Positions 47,720 through 64,000 of a stretch of DNA of 64,000 bases are shown in pieces. Source of the DNA: Mytilus trossulus (taxonomy: Eukaryota > Mollusca > Bivalvia > Mytilida > Mytilidae); assembly GCF_036588685.1 (NCBI RefSeq), contig NC_086384.1, positions 52,851,445 through 52,915,444 on the forward strand, given 5' to 3'. Within the stretch, counting starts at the first letter, position 1. Each line of letters opens with the position of its first letter. Under the pieces are notes generated by a model that ran no database searches, was not told where the DNA came from, and was given only the letters and a program-made list of their open reading frames with translations. The position numbers and the translations under genes were made by a program.

Positions 47720-48000
47720 ATTGAGAATGGAAATGGTGAATGTACCAAAGAGGCAACAACCCGACCATAGAACAGACAAAGCAGAAGGTCACCAACAGGT
47801 CTTCGAAACAGCGCGAAATTCCCCCACCCGGAGGCGTCCTTCAGCTGGCCCCTAAACAAATATACTAGTTCAGTGATGATGAACGCCATACTAAACTCCA
47901 AATCGAAAACAAAAAACTAAAACTAAAAATAGTACAAGACTAACAAAGGCCAGAGGCTCCTGAATTGGAACATGCGCAAAAATGCGGCGGGTTAAACATG
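47720..48000 (+). repeat. Interspersed repeat family R4 (duplicated at 50617-50897)
   Basis: GAATGGAAATGGTGAATGTA, CGACCATAGAACAGACAAAG and CCTTCAGCTGGCCCCTAAAC. Partial copies at 25435-25605, 35560-35690 (minus) and 46795-46925. Frames within it are translated repeat. Confidence 0.7.
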
Positions 48001-48329
48001 CTTATGAGATCTATAGAATAGATTTTCTTCATAGCCACCAATTGTGCTTAAATAGAGGCTGTGTCAATATCAGCAAAAATTACAAAGACGCACAGAAATG
48101 TATACATGGCAAATTTCAACATCAATGGTTGAGTTAATGACTAACGTGTTCAATCTAATGTGATTCCAATCATTAAAAACTGTTTACAATAGATTTTCTT
48201 CATAGCCACCAATTGTGCTTAAGTAGAGGCTGTATCAGCAAAAATTACCCAGACACACAGAAATGTATTATACATAACAAATTTCAACATCAATTGTTGA
48301 GTAGACGAATTGTCACATTGTGAGTCGTC

Positions 48330-50164
48330 TGGGTATTGGTGGCTCATTCATGAGGAGGGACTTGGAATGTTTCGTCTTCTCTGCAAGGTGCACAATATTC
48401 TAACATCTGGAAAAATCATGCTACATGAGCCAAACGATTAAAAATACAAGCAGTTTATGACCATGCAAAGTCTGCTACTCACAAGGAAGTTATAGCAACT
48501 GAAATGACAAGATGGGTGTAATTTGTCCATATAGAAATCACAGAGAAAGAAAAAGTTGGAGAGGATGTTAAAAAAAAAAGAATTATCAAATTAGAAGTGT
48601 GTTTCCCTCATTCACTAATCTGGTAAAAGTCTGGACTTGATTCCATGAATTTTTTTAATCACAGATCCCAAGGTTCTATGCAGGAAATTTTCTTATTGAT
48701 TGAGGACACGTTAAGAAAGAATTTTAAGTTAGTTCTGTGATTTCACTTAGTTTCGTTTGTATCAATTTCCATGGATTGAGAAATACCAGCATTGTCGTTG
48801 GTATTTGATTTCGTGGTTTTGAGCATACATAGCCTATAGAAAGTGTGTATTTCGTTAAAAAAATAGAATTCGTGGTTCCCATGCACCAACGAAAACCCCG
48901 AAAATTGGTATTCAAGGAACAATAATGAGTCCACGGTAAATAAAGTGAATAATTCAACGCAATTCAGTATTAAAGTTGATAAAGTAACAGATATATCAGT
49001 TAAATGTCAAATGGTCGTTTTCATATTTTGACTATTTTATTAATTGTGACTGTTTATTTAACGCATCATGAAAATATAACGGAACTTGATGAGACTGTTA
49101 TCAAAGAGAGAGGGTTAGCGCTATAGAACCAGGTTTAATCCACCATTTTCTACATTTGAAAATGCCTGTACCAAGTCAGGAATATGACAGTTCTTGTCAA
49201 TTCGTTTTAGATGCGTTTTGTTATTTGATTTTGCCATGTGATTATGGACTTTCCGTATTGATTTTCCTCTGAGTTCAGTATTTTTGTGATTTTACTTTTT
49301 CATCCAGTACCTTGACGAAATTTACAGCCATGCTGTTAACTTTTTTGAATCCCTTTTATTCTGTATCAGCTGACAGTGCAACTCTCACCAAGTTGTGTGG
49401 GCATGTCACTAATGCATGGAGCAAGAACCATGAAAGGCAAAAAGAATGGACTTGCTGCTGGAATTAAAAAGGAGCACCCAACAGTTGTGCCAGTCTACTG
49501 CATATGTCATCTCGTTGCATTTGGCATGTACAGCTTTAAACAAAGACTGTAAAATTGTAGCTGACACATCTGACATACTTCGATAGCTATGGAATTTTTT
49601 GAGATTCTCCAAAACCGACTGCAACATTATTTAGAGTCCAACTGGAATTGGCAAAATACAATAAACAACTACCAAAAACTTCATGGATGGATCTCTATTG
49701 TCCACACACTAAAAAAGGCATGCTCAACCAGATGGCTGTCATTTTACGCAGCAGTTCGTGGATGTTATGATGACTTTCAAGCAATAATGCAATGCTGGTC
49801 ATTGTCATTACTTGAGAAAGATGTTGTTGCCACAGGCCTTTTAAAGACGATAAAAAATGTCAGATTTGTTACCAGCATTTTCATTTTGAAAAAATCTTGC
49901 AAATTCTTGCTAAACTGAGCAAAACGTTTCAAGCCAGAACAATTATTTATGAATGTAAACAACGTTGCATTGCTACAGACGCACTAAGAGACAGTAGTTT
50001 CAAAGAAAAAGTAAAATTGTCAAATAAACCATAGGTAACGAAAGACTTTATGTTTTAGAGTTAAAATCCACCATATGTCCACTGATGTTCAGTTCAAGGA
50101 AGCAGGAAAGATGGTTAAGTATGTTGAAATTTGTACCGTTAATGTTATTGAAGCCTTAAGAAAC
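48330..50164 (+). pseudogene. hAT-type transposase pseudogene, copy A, lacking C-terminus
   Basis: The same pieces as copy B up to the duplication joint, including the RWLSFYAAVRGCYDDF segment at 49589-49918. It ends where copy B begins, so the dimerisation region is absent. Recently duplicated and never separately functional. Confidence 0.8.
48735..48936. mobile_element. Degraded TA-target MITE inside hAT pseudogene, copy A
   Basis: Begins CTGTGATTTCAC and contains TTTCGTGGTTTTGAG, like the better-kept elements at 20517-20714 and 41255-42011. The same insertion is at 51631-51832 in copy B, so it predates the duplication. Confidence 0.6.
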
Positions 50165-53064
50165 AACTATATATCTTCTTAAAAAGTATGTTTAAAGGTT
50201 TTGTTAGCTTTTGACTAACATTTTTGTGCTCTGTAAAGAACATTACCATAAAAGATTGGATGTGAAATACCTGAACGTATAAGATGTCTGCATGTTGAGT
50301 TATATTTATGAATGATTTCCTAATACCGATGATAAAATGTAGTAAATGTGTTGACTAGTTTGTGATATCGAAAACCCTGGTGTTATAATTTTTCAGTAAT
50401 ACATACATTTCTTTCGCTAAAATCGAATACGTTGTACATACACGAGCGAATCGTACACGTTGAGATATATAAACACCAGATGCACTACATGGTCCACACC
50501 CATATGACTGCTTCAACTTGTTCAACTACAACTGGCACTCAAATCTCATCATCATACACTGACGTGTTCAATCTGATGTGATTTCAATCATTACAAACTG
50601 TTTTCATGATGATAAAATTGAGAATGGAAATGGTGAATGTACCAAAGAGGCAACAACCCGACCATAGAACAGACAAAGCAGAAGGTCACCAACAGGTCTT
50701 CGAAACAGCGCGAAATTCCCCCACCCGGAGGCGTCCTTCAGCTGGCCCCTAAACAAATATACTAGTTCAGTGATGATGAACGCCATACTAAACTCCAAAT
50801 CGAAAACAAAAAACTAAAACTAAAAATAGTACAAGACTAACAAAGGCCAGAGGCTCCTGAATTGGAACATGCGCAAAAATGCGGCGGGTTAAACATGCTT
50901 ATGAGATCTATAGAATAGATTTTCTTCATAGCCACCAATTGTGCTTAAATAGAGGCTGTGTCAATATCAGCAAAAATTACAAAGACGCACAGAAATGTAT
51001 ACATGGCAAATTTCAACATCAATGGTTGAGTTAATGACTAACGTGTTCAATCTAATGTGATTCCAATCATTAAAAACTGTTTACAATAGATTTTCTTCAT
51101 AGCCACCAATTGTGCTTAAGTAGAGGCTGTATCAGCAAAAATTACCCAGACACACAGAAATGTATTATACATAACAAATTTCAACATCAATTGTTGAGTA
51201 GACGAATTGTCACATTGTGAGTCGTCTGGGTATTGGTGGCTCATTCATGAGGAGGGACTTGGAATGTTTCGTCTTCTCTGCAAGGTGCACAATATTCTAA
51301 CATCTGGAAAAATCATGCTACATGAGCCAAACGATTAAAAATACAAGCAGTTTATGACCATGCAAAGTCTGCTACTCACAAGGAAGTTATAGCAACTGAA
51401 ATGACAAGATGGGTGTAATTTGTCCATATAGAAATCACAGAGAAAGAAAAAGTTGGAGAGGATGTTAAAAAAAAAGAATTATCAAATTAGAAGTGTGTTT
51501 CCCTCATTCACTAATCTGGTAAAAGTCTGGACTTGATTCCATGAATTTTTTTAATCACAGATCCCAAGGTTCTATGCAGGAAATTTTCTTATTGATTGAG
51601 GACACGTTAAGAAAGAATTTTAAGTTAGTTCTGTGATTTCACTTAGTTTCGTTTGTATCAATTTCCATGGATTGAGGAATACCAGCATTGTCGTTGGTAT
51701 TTGATTTCGTGGTTTTGAGCATACATAGCCTATAGAAAGTGTGTATTTCGTTAAAAAAATAGAATTCGTGGTTCCCATGCACCAACGAAAACCCCGAAAA
51801 TTGGTATTCAAGGAACAATAATGAGTCCACGGTAAATAAAGTGAATAATTCAACGCAATTCAGTATTAAAGTTGATAAAGTAACAGATATATCAGTTAAA
51901 TGTCAAATGGTCGTTTTCATATTTTGACTATTTTATTAATTGTGACTGTTTATTTAACGCATCATGAAAATATAACGGAACTTGATGAGACTGTTATCAA
52001 AGAGAGAGGGTTAGCGCTATAGAACCAGGTTTAATCCACCATTTTCTACATTTGAAAATGCCTGTACCAAGTCAGGAATATGACAGTTCTTGTCAATTCG
52101 TTTTAGATGCGTTTTGTTATTTGATTTTGCCATGTGATTATGGACTTTCCGTATTGATTTTCCTCTGAGTTCAGTATTTTTGTGATTTTACTTTTTCATC
52201 CAGTACCTTGACGAATTTTACAGCCATGCTGTTAACTTTTTTGAATCCCTTTTATTCTGTATCAGCTGACAGTGCAACTCTCACCAAGTTGTGTGGGCAT
52301 GTCACTAATGCATGGAGCAAGAACCATGACAGGCAAAAAGAATGGACTTGCTGCTAGAATTAAAAAGGAGCACCCAACAGTTGTGCCAGTCTACTGCATA
52401 TGTCATCTCGTTGCATTTGGCATGTACAGCTTTAAACAAAGACTGTAAAATTGTAGCTGACACATCTGACATACTTCGATAGCTATGGAATTTTTTGAGA
52501 TTCTCCAAAACCGACTGCAACATTATTTAGAGTCCAACTGGAATTGGCAAAATACAATAAACAACTACCAAAAACTTCATGGATGGATCTCTATTGTCCA
52601 CACACTAAAAAAGGCATGCTCAACCAGATGGCTGTCATTTTACGCAGCAGTTCGTGGATGTTATGATGACTTTCAAGCAATAATGCAATGCTGGTCATTG
52701 TCATTACTTGAGAAAGATGTTGTTGCCACAGGCCTTTTAAAGACGATAAAAAATGTCAGATTTGTTACCAGCATTTTCATTTTGAAAAAATCTTGCAAAT
52801 TCTTGCTAAACTGAGCAAAACGTTTCAAGCCAGAACAATTATTTATGAATGTAAACAACGTTGCATTGCTACAGACGCACTAAGAGACAGTAGTTTCAAA
52901 GAAAAAGTAAAATTGTCAAATAAACCATAGGTAACGAAAGACTTTATGTTTTAGAGTTAAAATCCACCATATGTCCACTGATGTACAGTTCAAGGAAGCA
53001 GAAAAGATGGTTAAGTATGTTGAAATTTGTACCGTTAATGTTATTGAAGCCTTAAGAAACAACT
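50165..53064. repeat. 2.9-kb tandem duplication, copy B
   Basis: Second unit, directly abutting copy A. Similarity ends at 53064, where the transposase sequence continues uniquely. AACT is shared by the left edge of the unit (47268-47271), the joint (50165-50168) and the right edge (53061-53064). Confidence 0.93.
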
Positions 53065-53560
53065 TGGATGAAAGATTTGATGAGGCAGCACCACTTTTGG
53101 CTGCTTTTAGTATTTGAACCTTGTCTTTTTCCTATAAAATAGAACCAACCTTTACGCATTGCAGAGATGAGGAGATAGATGATTTGGGCTCACAATTTTT
53201 AGCTGGATATGAGGAGGCAAAGAATGAACTTTCGGTTGAATGATTGAGCTACAAGTACCATATTTTAAAGTACAAAAAAAAGGTACTTTCAAGCCAGGAG
53301 AAAAAGAAAACAAATATTGTGTTAAAAAGATTAATGAACCTACGAAATCCTTCAGACAAAGGGTATATTTTCTCTAGATTATCTCATATAGCTGCAATAA
53401 TACTATCATTGCTAGTCAGCAATGCCTGGCCTGAACGTGGAGCTTCAGCAGTGAAGCTTATCAAGACACGACTCCAAAGTACACTGAAGGATAATATACT
53501 TTCAGGGTTACTACAAGTATTTTTAAATTGAACTCCAGTGAAAGAGGCATTACAGAGCTG
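51226..53560 (+). pseudogene. hAT-type (ZNF862-like) transposase pseudogene, copy B with C-terminus
   Basis: Translated pieces in several frames follow the order of a hAT transposase of the ZNF862/KIAA1586-like kind. An N-terminal part shows GLGMFRLLCKVHN and HRSQGSMQEIFLLIE. A middle part shows HPTVVPVYCICHLVAFGM and ACSTRWLSFYAAVRGCYDDF (52485-52814). A C-terminal dimerisation part shows SNAWPERGASAVKLIKTRLQ (53244-53531). Stops and frameshifts separate them, and two repeats (51631-51832 and about 51911-52211) interrupt the reading. It is inactive. hAT proteins cut and paste DNA; this one has no complete frame. Confidence 0.8.
51631..51832. mobile_element. Degraded TA-target MITE inside hAT pseudogene, copy B
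   Basis: Counterpart of 48735-48936. Confidence 0.6.
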
Positions 53561-53804
53561 ATCAATAATTTCGTTGACAATTGGTATTTATAAGGCAAAA
53601 CCAAGAAGACAACATGAGGACCTTGCTGAGTTTGACTATGACAATATAACACTGTGATACTTTTTTGCTTTGATTCAAGTGCTTAATTCTAACAAATCTA
53701 TTTTCGTTTCATTGCCTCTCCAGTCATGACTATGTCAAATTATGTTTGTTTACATTTTACATTAGTTGCTTGCCTGACACTGTGTGTGTTTGTGCCTAGT
53801 AATG

Positions 53805-53887
53805 CCAGGGTAAGCAACACTTCCCAGTTCAACACTAATTAGGCTGAAATTTGTAAGGGTTTATCTGGGAAGTTTTGCTTACCCTGG
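53805..53887. repeat. Foldback with 23-bp arms
   Basis: Arms CCAGGGTAAGCAAC...CCCAG (53805-53827) and its complement (53865-53887) with one mismatch and a 37-bp loop. Confidence 0.85.
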
Positions 53888-53944
53888 TCTTCCTACATGT
53901 CCTTAGCACAGGAACGAACAATGACAGCACATGTTTTCTATATA

Positions 53945-54045
53945 AAAAAAAATAAGGATGTGTGGTATGATTGCCATAATAAATGAGACAACTCATTTCA
54001 CGGTATGGCCTTCAACATTGAGAAAACTCCATACCATACAGTCGG
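53945..54045 (+). repeat. Interspersed repeat family R1, partial
   Basis: TGTGTGGTATGATTGCC and GGTATGGCCTTCAACATTGA. Confidence 0.65.
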
Positions 54046-54362
54046 CTTTGAAATATGTTCGGATAGATTATCTTTGCATATATCTATGCATGTTGTTCCT
54101 TGGTATCAATGGTTTATGCTGACCCTCCGTTGCCTTTGTGTCATCCGCTTCAATAGTAAAAAGCCTGTTCAATGAAAATTTATTGAAAGCCCTGTCCTAC
54201 TGTTATTTATTGTATATTAAGATTGCTAATAATGTAAGAATAAGAAGAACACGAATATGGAAATTTGAAATATCAGTTTAGTTGTCAACTTACTAACTTG
54301 ATTTGAACTTCAACTTGTACTACAACTTGTCCCAGATATGAACAACTTGAATCTTCATCTAA

Positions 54363-54395
54363 AATGAAAGTGAAAGTAAAAGTGAAAGTGAATCG
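54363..54395 (+). repeat. GTGAAA/GTAAAA microsatellite
   Basis: Five imperfect hexamers; the 83-codon frame starting here is not supported as a gene. Confidence 0.7.
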
Positions 54396-54653
54396 GTTGC
54401 ATTCGTGTCAACTCGCTAAATCTTATCATTGGTATAACGGGGTATGGCCGAATAAATACGATTGGACTCGAAGTTGCGACATCTCTATCCGGCAAGAGTG
54501 GGAGGCGGATAAAGTGAAAGTAAAGATTAGAAGAAATCAGTTAGGTAGTCTAGTCGATTCTTATTATTATTTGATAATTTTTACATATGATAGCAACGTG
54601 ACTGATCAAAAGTAAAAGGAAATGTGGGCTGAGTAGGACAGTTACCGAATCCG

Positions 54654-55449
54654 GGTCCGTTCGCGCCCATTCACGTTCGCACCCACTCATGTTCGCCCCC
54701 TTTCACTTTCGCACCCCACATGTTCGCACCCAAAGTCCGTTCGCACCCTACATGTTCGCGCCCAATTTTAATTGGTTTTGTCAGAGACATATAATACAAG
54801 TATTATATGTCTCTGGTTTTGTGTTTAATAACTTTGTAATCAAGTTTTGGCAAGTAGTATTCTTAAAAGTATAATTGATTTCATTGTCTCAAAATAAATC
54901 GAGACAGCATTTTTTATGTGTTGAATAAATCTTAATCATGTTTTTGAGAGTGTATTGTTAAAGAAAATAAATTATTCCTTTCTAATTTTAAAAAGTGGGA
55001 TTCTGTCAACGTTTTATTTTGTGTTGAATAACACTTAATCATGTTTTGTTTAGTGTATTACCTATAACTTTGTTTCATTGACTTGTTTCAAAATGAAGTG
55101 AGATTCTGACTACGTTTTTTTTTGGGTGCGTTGAATGAATTTTATCATGTTTTGGTTTATATTATAGTGTTATAGCTATATTTTATTATTTAATTGTTTC
55201 AGTTCAAAGGGACCAAGCTGTTAAAAACAATTATCTTTTGTGTTTTTCATTTTAAATATTTAATCTTTTACTCATACCAAGCTATAAATACATCAAACCA
55301 ATTAAAACAAAAATCATGATTTTCCAATTATTCAACTGGAATTTGAATTAAAATTGGGCGCGAACGTGTAGAGTGCGAACGGACCTTGGGTGCGAACGTG
55401 CGAGGTGCGAACGTGTAGGGTGCGAAAGTATATTGGGCGCGAACGGACC
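54654..55449. mobile_element. Foldback element with GTTCGCACCC sub-repeat arms
   Basis: Terminal inverted repeats open with GGTCCGTTCGCGCCCA. Each arm (about 115 bp) is built from six or seven units of about 16 bp centred on GTTCGCACCC. The core is AT-rich. ACAGTTACCGAA occurs just outside both ends (54638-54649 and 55457-55468), separated from the arms by 4 and 7 bp. No open frame of note. Confidence 0.85.
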
Positions 55450-55734
55450 TGATACCACAGTTACCGAAACAGGAACTAAATAAACAGATAAATGAAAAAT
55501 ACGTCTACTGCAACAAGCTTTCAAACTAAAGGGACAGCCAAACTTTAATTAAAAAACGAATCAACAGCGACTGTACTCTTTTCTTACCGAAGCAGTGGTA
55601 TTGAAATACCACGGTGTGTCCTATTACTGGACAGCACAAAGGTTAAAGTTCCCTTATAATTTCGACCTCATAATTAATAGAAAATACCTGATGCCAAAAT
55701 GGAAAAGTGATTGTTGTATGACTTCAATACATCT

Positions 55735-55975
55735 TATCACTATTCCCAGCTGACCCCAGAATCTGTCTCGCGAATCTGTCCAGCGAATCTGTCCCGCTTG
55801 AACTACTCACTTCATACAACAATTATTTTTCCATTATGGCGACAGGTATTTGGTATAATGACTTCAAAATTTTGTGGAAACCTGTGTGATGTCCAGTTAT
55901 GACGGACAATGGTGATTAGGTGTATAGTTCAAGTAGGACAGATTGTTGGGTCAGTTGGGAATATCCATAAGGTGT
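55735..55975. repeat. Foldback with AATCTGTCC-rich arms
   Basis: TATTCCCAGCTGACCCCAGA and CTTGAACTACTCACTTCA on the left pair imperfectly with TATAGTTCAAGTAGGACAGA and GGGTCAGTTGGGAATAT on the right. Confidence 0.65.
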
Positions 55976-56611
55976 ACATGGTGTATTTAAACATCATAAT
56001 ACAAAATATATAACACTTCAATTGAAAAGTGCCTGATTTTTGTATGATGTCAATAGTTCAAGTAAGCAGAATATGAGATCAACCGGAGCATATTTCCAAA
56101 TAGCGATATACAAGGTGTAATATATGCGCTGATCAGGACCCCTCCTATCTCCCCTCATAGTTATGTTAAAATGCTTTGCTTTAGTTTTCAATTTGGATAC
56201 CAGATCTTTATAAATAGGGTGCCAATTTTAATCCAGCATTTGCAGCCACACCCTCTAATGAACATGCTCAAGGTCCATGAAGGATAAAATTCAGTTGGGA
56301 CAAACATGTGGGATTTGGATCATCACATAGCATTGTTAATAATATGTTTTGGCATACACTAAATTTTTTTTATTTGTCATAATTTTTGGCTGATGATGAT
56401 CATGCTGATTGGCATAATTAGAAGGTACGGCTTCAACTAAAAAAAGTTCCATTTGGAGCTGGTGTGTTAATCTAGACTATATATATACATAAATTACTCA
56501 TAGATGGAGTCCAGGAGGCTTTGTTGGCATGTTTGTTTGGCAGTTTGTTCAAAGTTTTGACTTTTCTAACAGAGAAAAAGTGTTTTCTTATATTTGATTG
56601 ATACCTTGTGG

Positions 56612-56833
56612 TGGGTCTAATTGGGGTCTAAGCGTGACACGTGATTGCCGATTTTTTGTAAGCGTGACACGTGAAAGTCAAATTATTGTAGCGTGAAAAC
56701 GGGAAATGAGGACTTGCGGGACCCGGGAAATGACAAAAAAATGAGAATTGCTTACATACATAGTGTAAGCAGGATATGGGAATCTGACAAAACAGTAAGC
56801 GGGATCAGGGATCGGAACCCCCAATGAGACCCC
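56612..56833. mobile_element. hAT-like MITE, CCTTGTGG duplication
   Basis: Inverted copy of the element at 28387-28613, flanked by the 8-bp repeat CCTTGTGG at 56604-56611 and 56834-56841. An 8-bp target duplication is typical of hAT elements. It sits about 200 bp upstream of the iminopeptidase start. Confidence 0.82.
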
Positions 56834-57034
56834 CCTTGTGGGGATAACTCTGTTACCATTGTTACTATCTGTTAGGCTACTAATTCTTTGTGGAGAGTTG
56901 TCTGTCAAATTTACATTTGTTTTAGAAAAGAGCTTGCTTCCTAATATCATAGAATTCATTTACAATTAAGCTGATTAAAGTAATTGTATCTGTTTGACAT
57001 TTTATAAGCATTCATCATTATTCTTGATTACAGA

Positions 57035-63571
<6,537 letters not shown>

Positions 63572-63969
63572 CTATTTGTGTAAATGTGTTTTAATTTTAA
63601 GGATATGGGACATTTCTATTGACTTCTTTAACCATGGATATAAAAGCCATTAAGCAGAAAATATTTATACAAGTGATAGTTCAATGAGTTTAATCAGATA
63701 AACTAGTGATTTAGATGAATTTGAATGGAAATTTGACCCAGTGTGTATATAGTCTTCACATAATTGAACAATACCAAAGTGTTTCTGATGTTTTAATTTA
63801 CTACAGGACATTCAGATCAGTATAGAACTTTTAATTGATGGACAAATGTAACTGGACTTAACCAATATTTTTAAATCTTTTATGTATTACACTCCAAGCA
63901 TAAAATTTGTGAATGGAAAATTATATTATTTTTCTATTATGATAATTAATTGATAAAAAATTGCTCAAT

Positions 63970-64000
63970 AATAAATCAATTTGGCTTACATTCCAATAAA
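63970..64000 (+). terminator. Candidate polyadenylation signals of iminopeptidase gene
   Basis: Two AATAAA hexamers, at 63970 and 63995, lie about 400 nt past the stop codon. Confidence 0.4.

Larger units (their letters stand above)
47268..50164. repeat. 2.9-kb tandem duplication, copy A
   Basis: Near-identical to 50165-53060, offset 2897 bp then 2896 after a 10A/9A homopolymer difference near 48571. I noticed only about seven differences by eye. It contains repeat families, a degraded TA-type element and the N-terminal and middle parts of a dead hAT transposase gene. Confidence 0.95.

Noticed and set aside
47707..47901. 64-codon minus-strand frame, repeated exactly at 50604-50798
   Set aside because: It lies in repeat family R4, found in three other places in the window, and is duplicated only because of the 2.9-kb duplication.
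54364..54615. 83-codon frame starting KVKVKVKV
   Set aside because: Starts in a microsatellite and shows no family motif; not supported as a gene.
56678..56959. 93-codon minus-strand frame upstream of the iminopeptidase gene
   Set aside because: Most of it is translated hAT-like MITE (56612-56833), matching the frame at 28364-28597.

Overview
This is eukaryotic nuclear DNA, most likely from a marine bivalve of the mussel type (Mytilus-like). It is AT-rich, with short exons bounded by GT/AG splice sites in long introns and many short non-autonomous repeats. Several of those repeats resemble families I associate with mussel genomes. This assignment is inference from style and gene content. There is no operon, CRISPR array, rRNA or convincing tRNA. 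Almost every long open frame is noise or translated repeat; the real genes are spliced.

Minus strand, 464-26101: two paralogous genes in tandem. Each encodes a secreted protein with a signal peptide exon, one exon for a farnesoic-acid-O-methyltransferase-type domain (Methyltransf_FA), and two exons for a cysteine-rich C-terminal module resembling PAN/Apple. Both have four coding exons with identical intron phases (1, 1, 2). The distal copy (464-7290) is intact at 274 residues. The proximal copy (17940-26101) lacks one base in exon 2, which causes an immediate stop.

Minus strand, 27168-44424: a ten-exon gene for a 337-residue ankyrin-repeat and SOCS-box protein (ASB-like). Six consecutive exons each encode one ankyrin-type unit, all in phase 0. 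The last exon ends in a SOCS box, so the protein is probably a substrate receptor of a Cullin-5/Elongin B/C ubiquitin ligase. Its introns are full of transposon remnants.

47268-53064: a head-to-tail duplication of about 2.9 kb, nearly identical between copies, carrying most of a dead hAT-type (ZNF862-like) transposase gene. The far C-terminal part of that transposase lies only after the second copy. The duplication joint shows 4-bp microhomology.

Plus strand, 57035-63571: a seven-exon gene for a 318-residue proline iminopeptidase (alpha/beta hydrolase) with a complete catalytic triad. It has two alternative versions of exon 4, both 85 nt, which the reading frame makes mutually exclusive. An 80-bp minisatellite in intron 6 is built from the 3' end of exon 6 plus its splice donor.

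The genes show no sign of acting in one pathway; the neighbourhood is an ordinary metazoan gene cluster broken up by repeats. The most notable points are the exon-4 switch and donor-site array of the iminopeptidase, the tandem secreted FAMeT-PAN genes with one frameshifted copy, and the recent 2.9-kb duplication.
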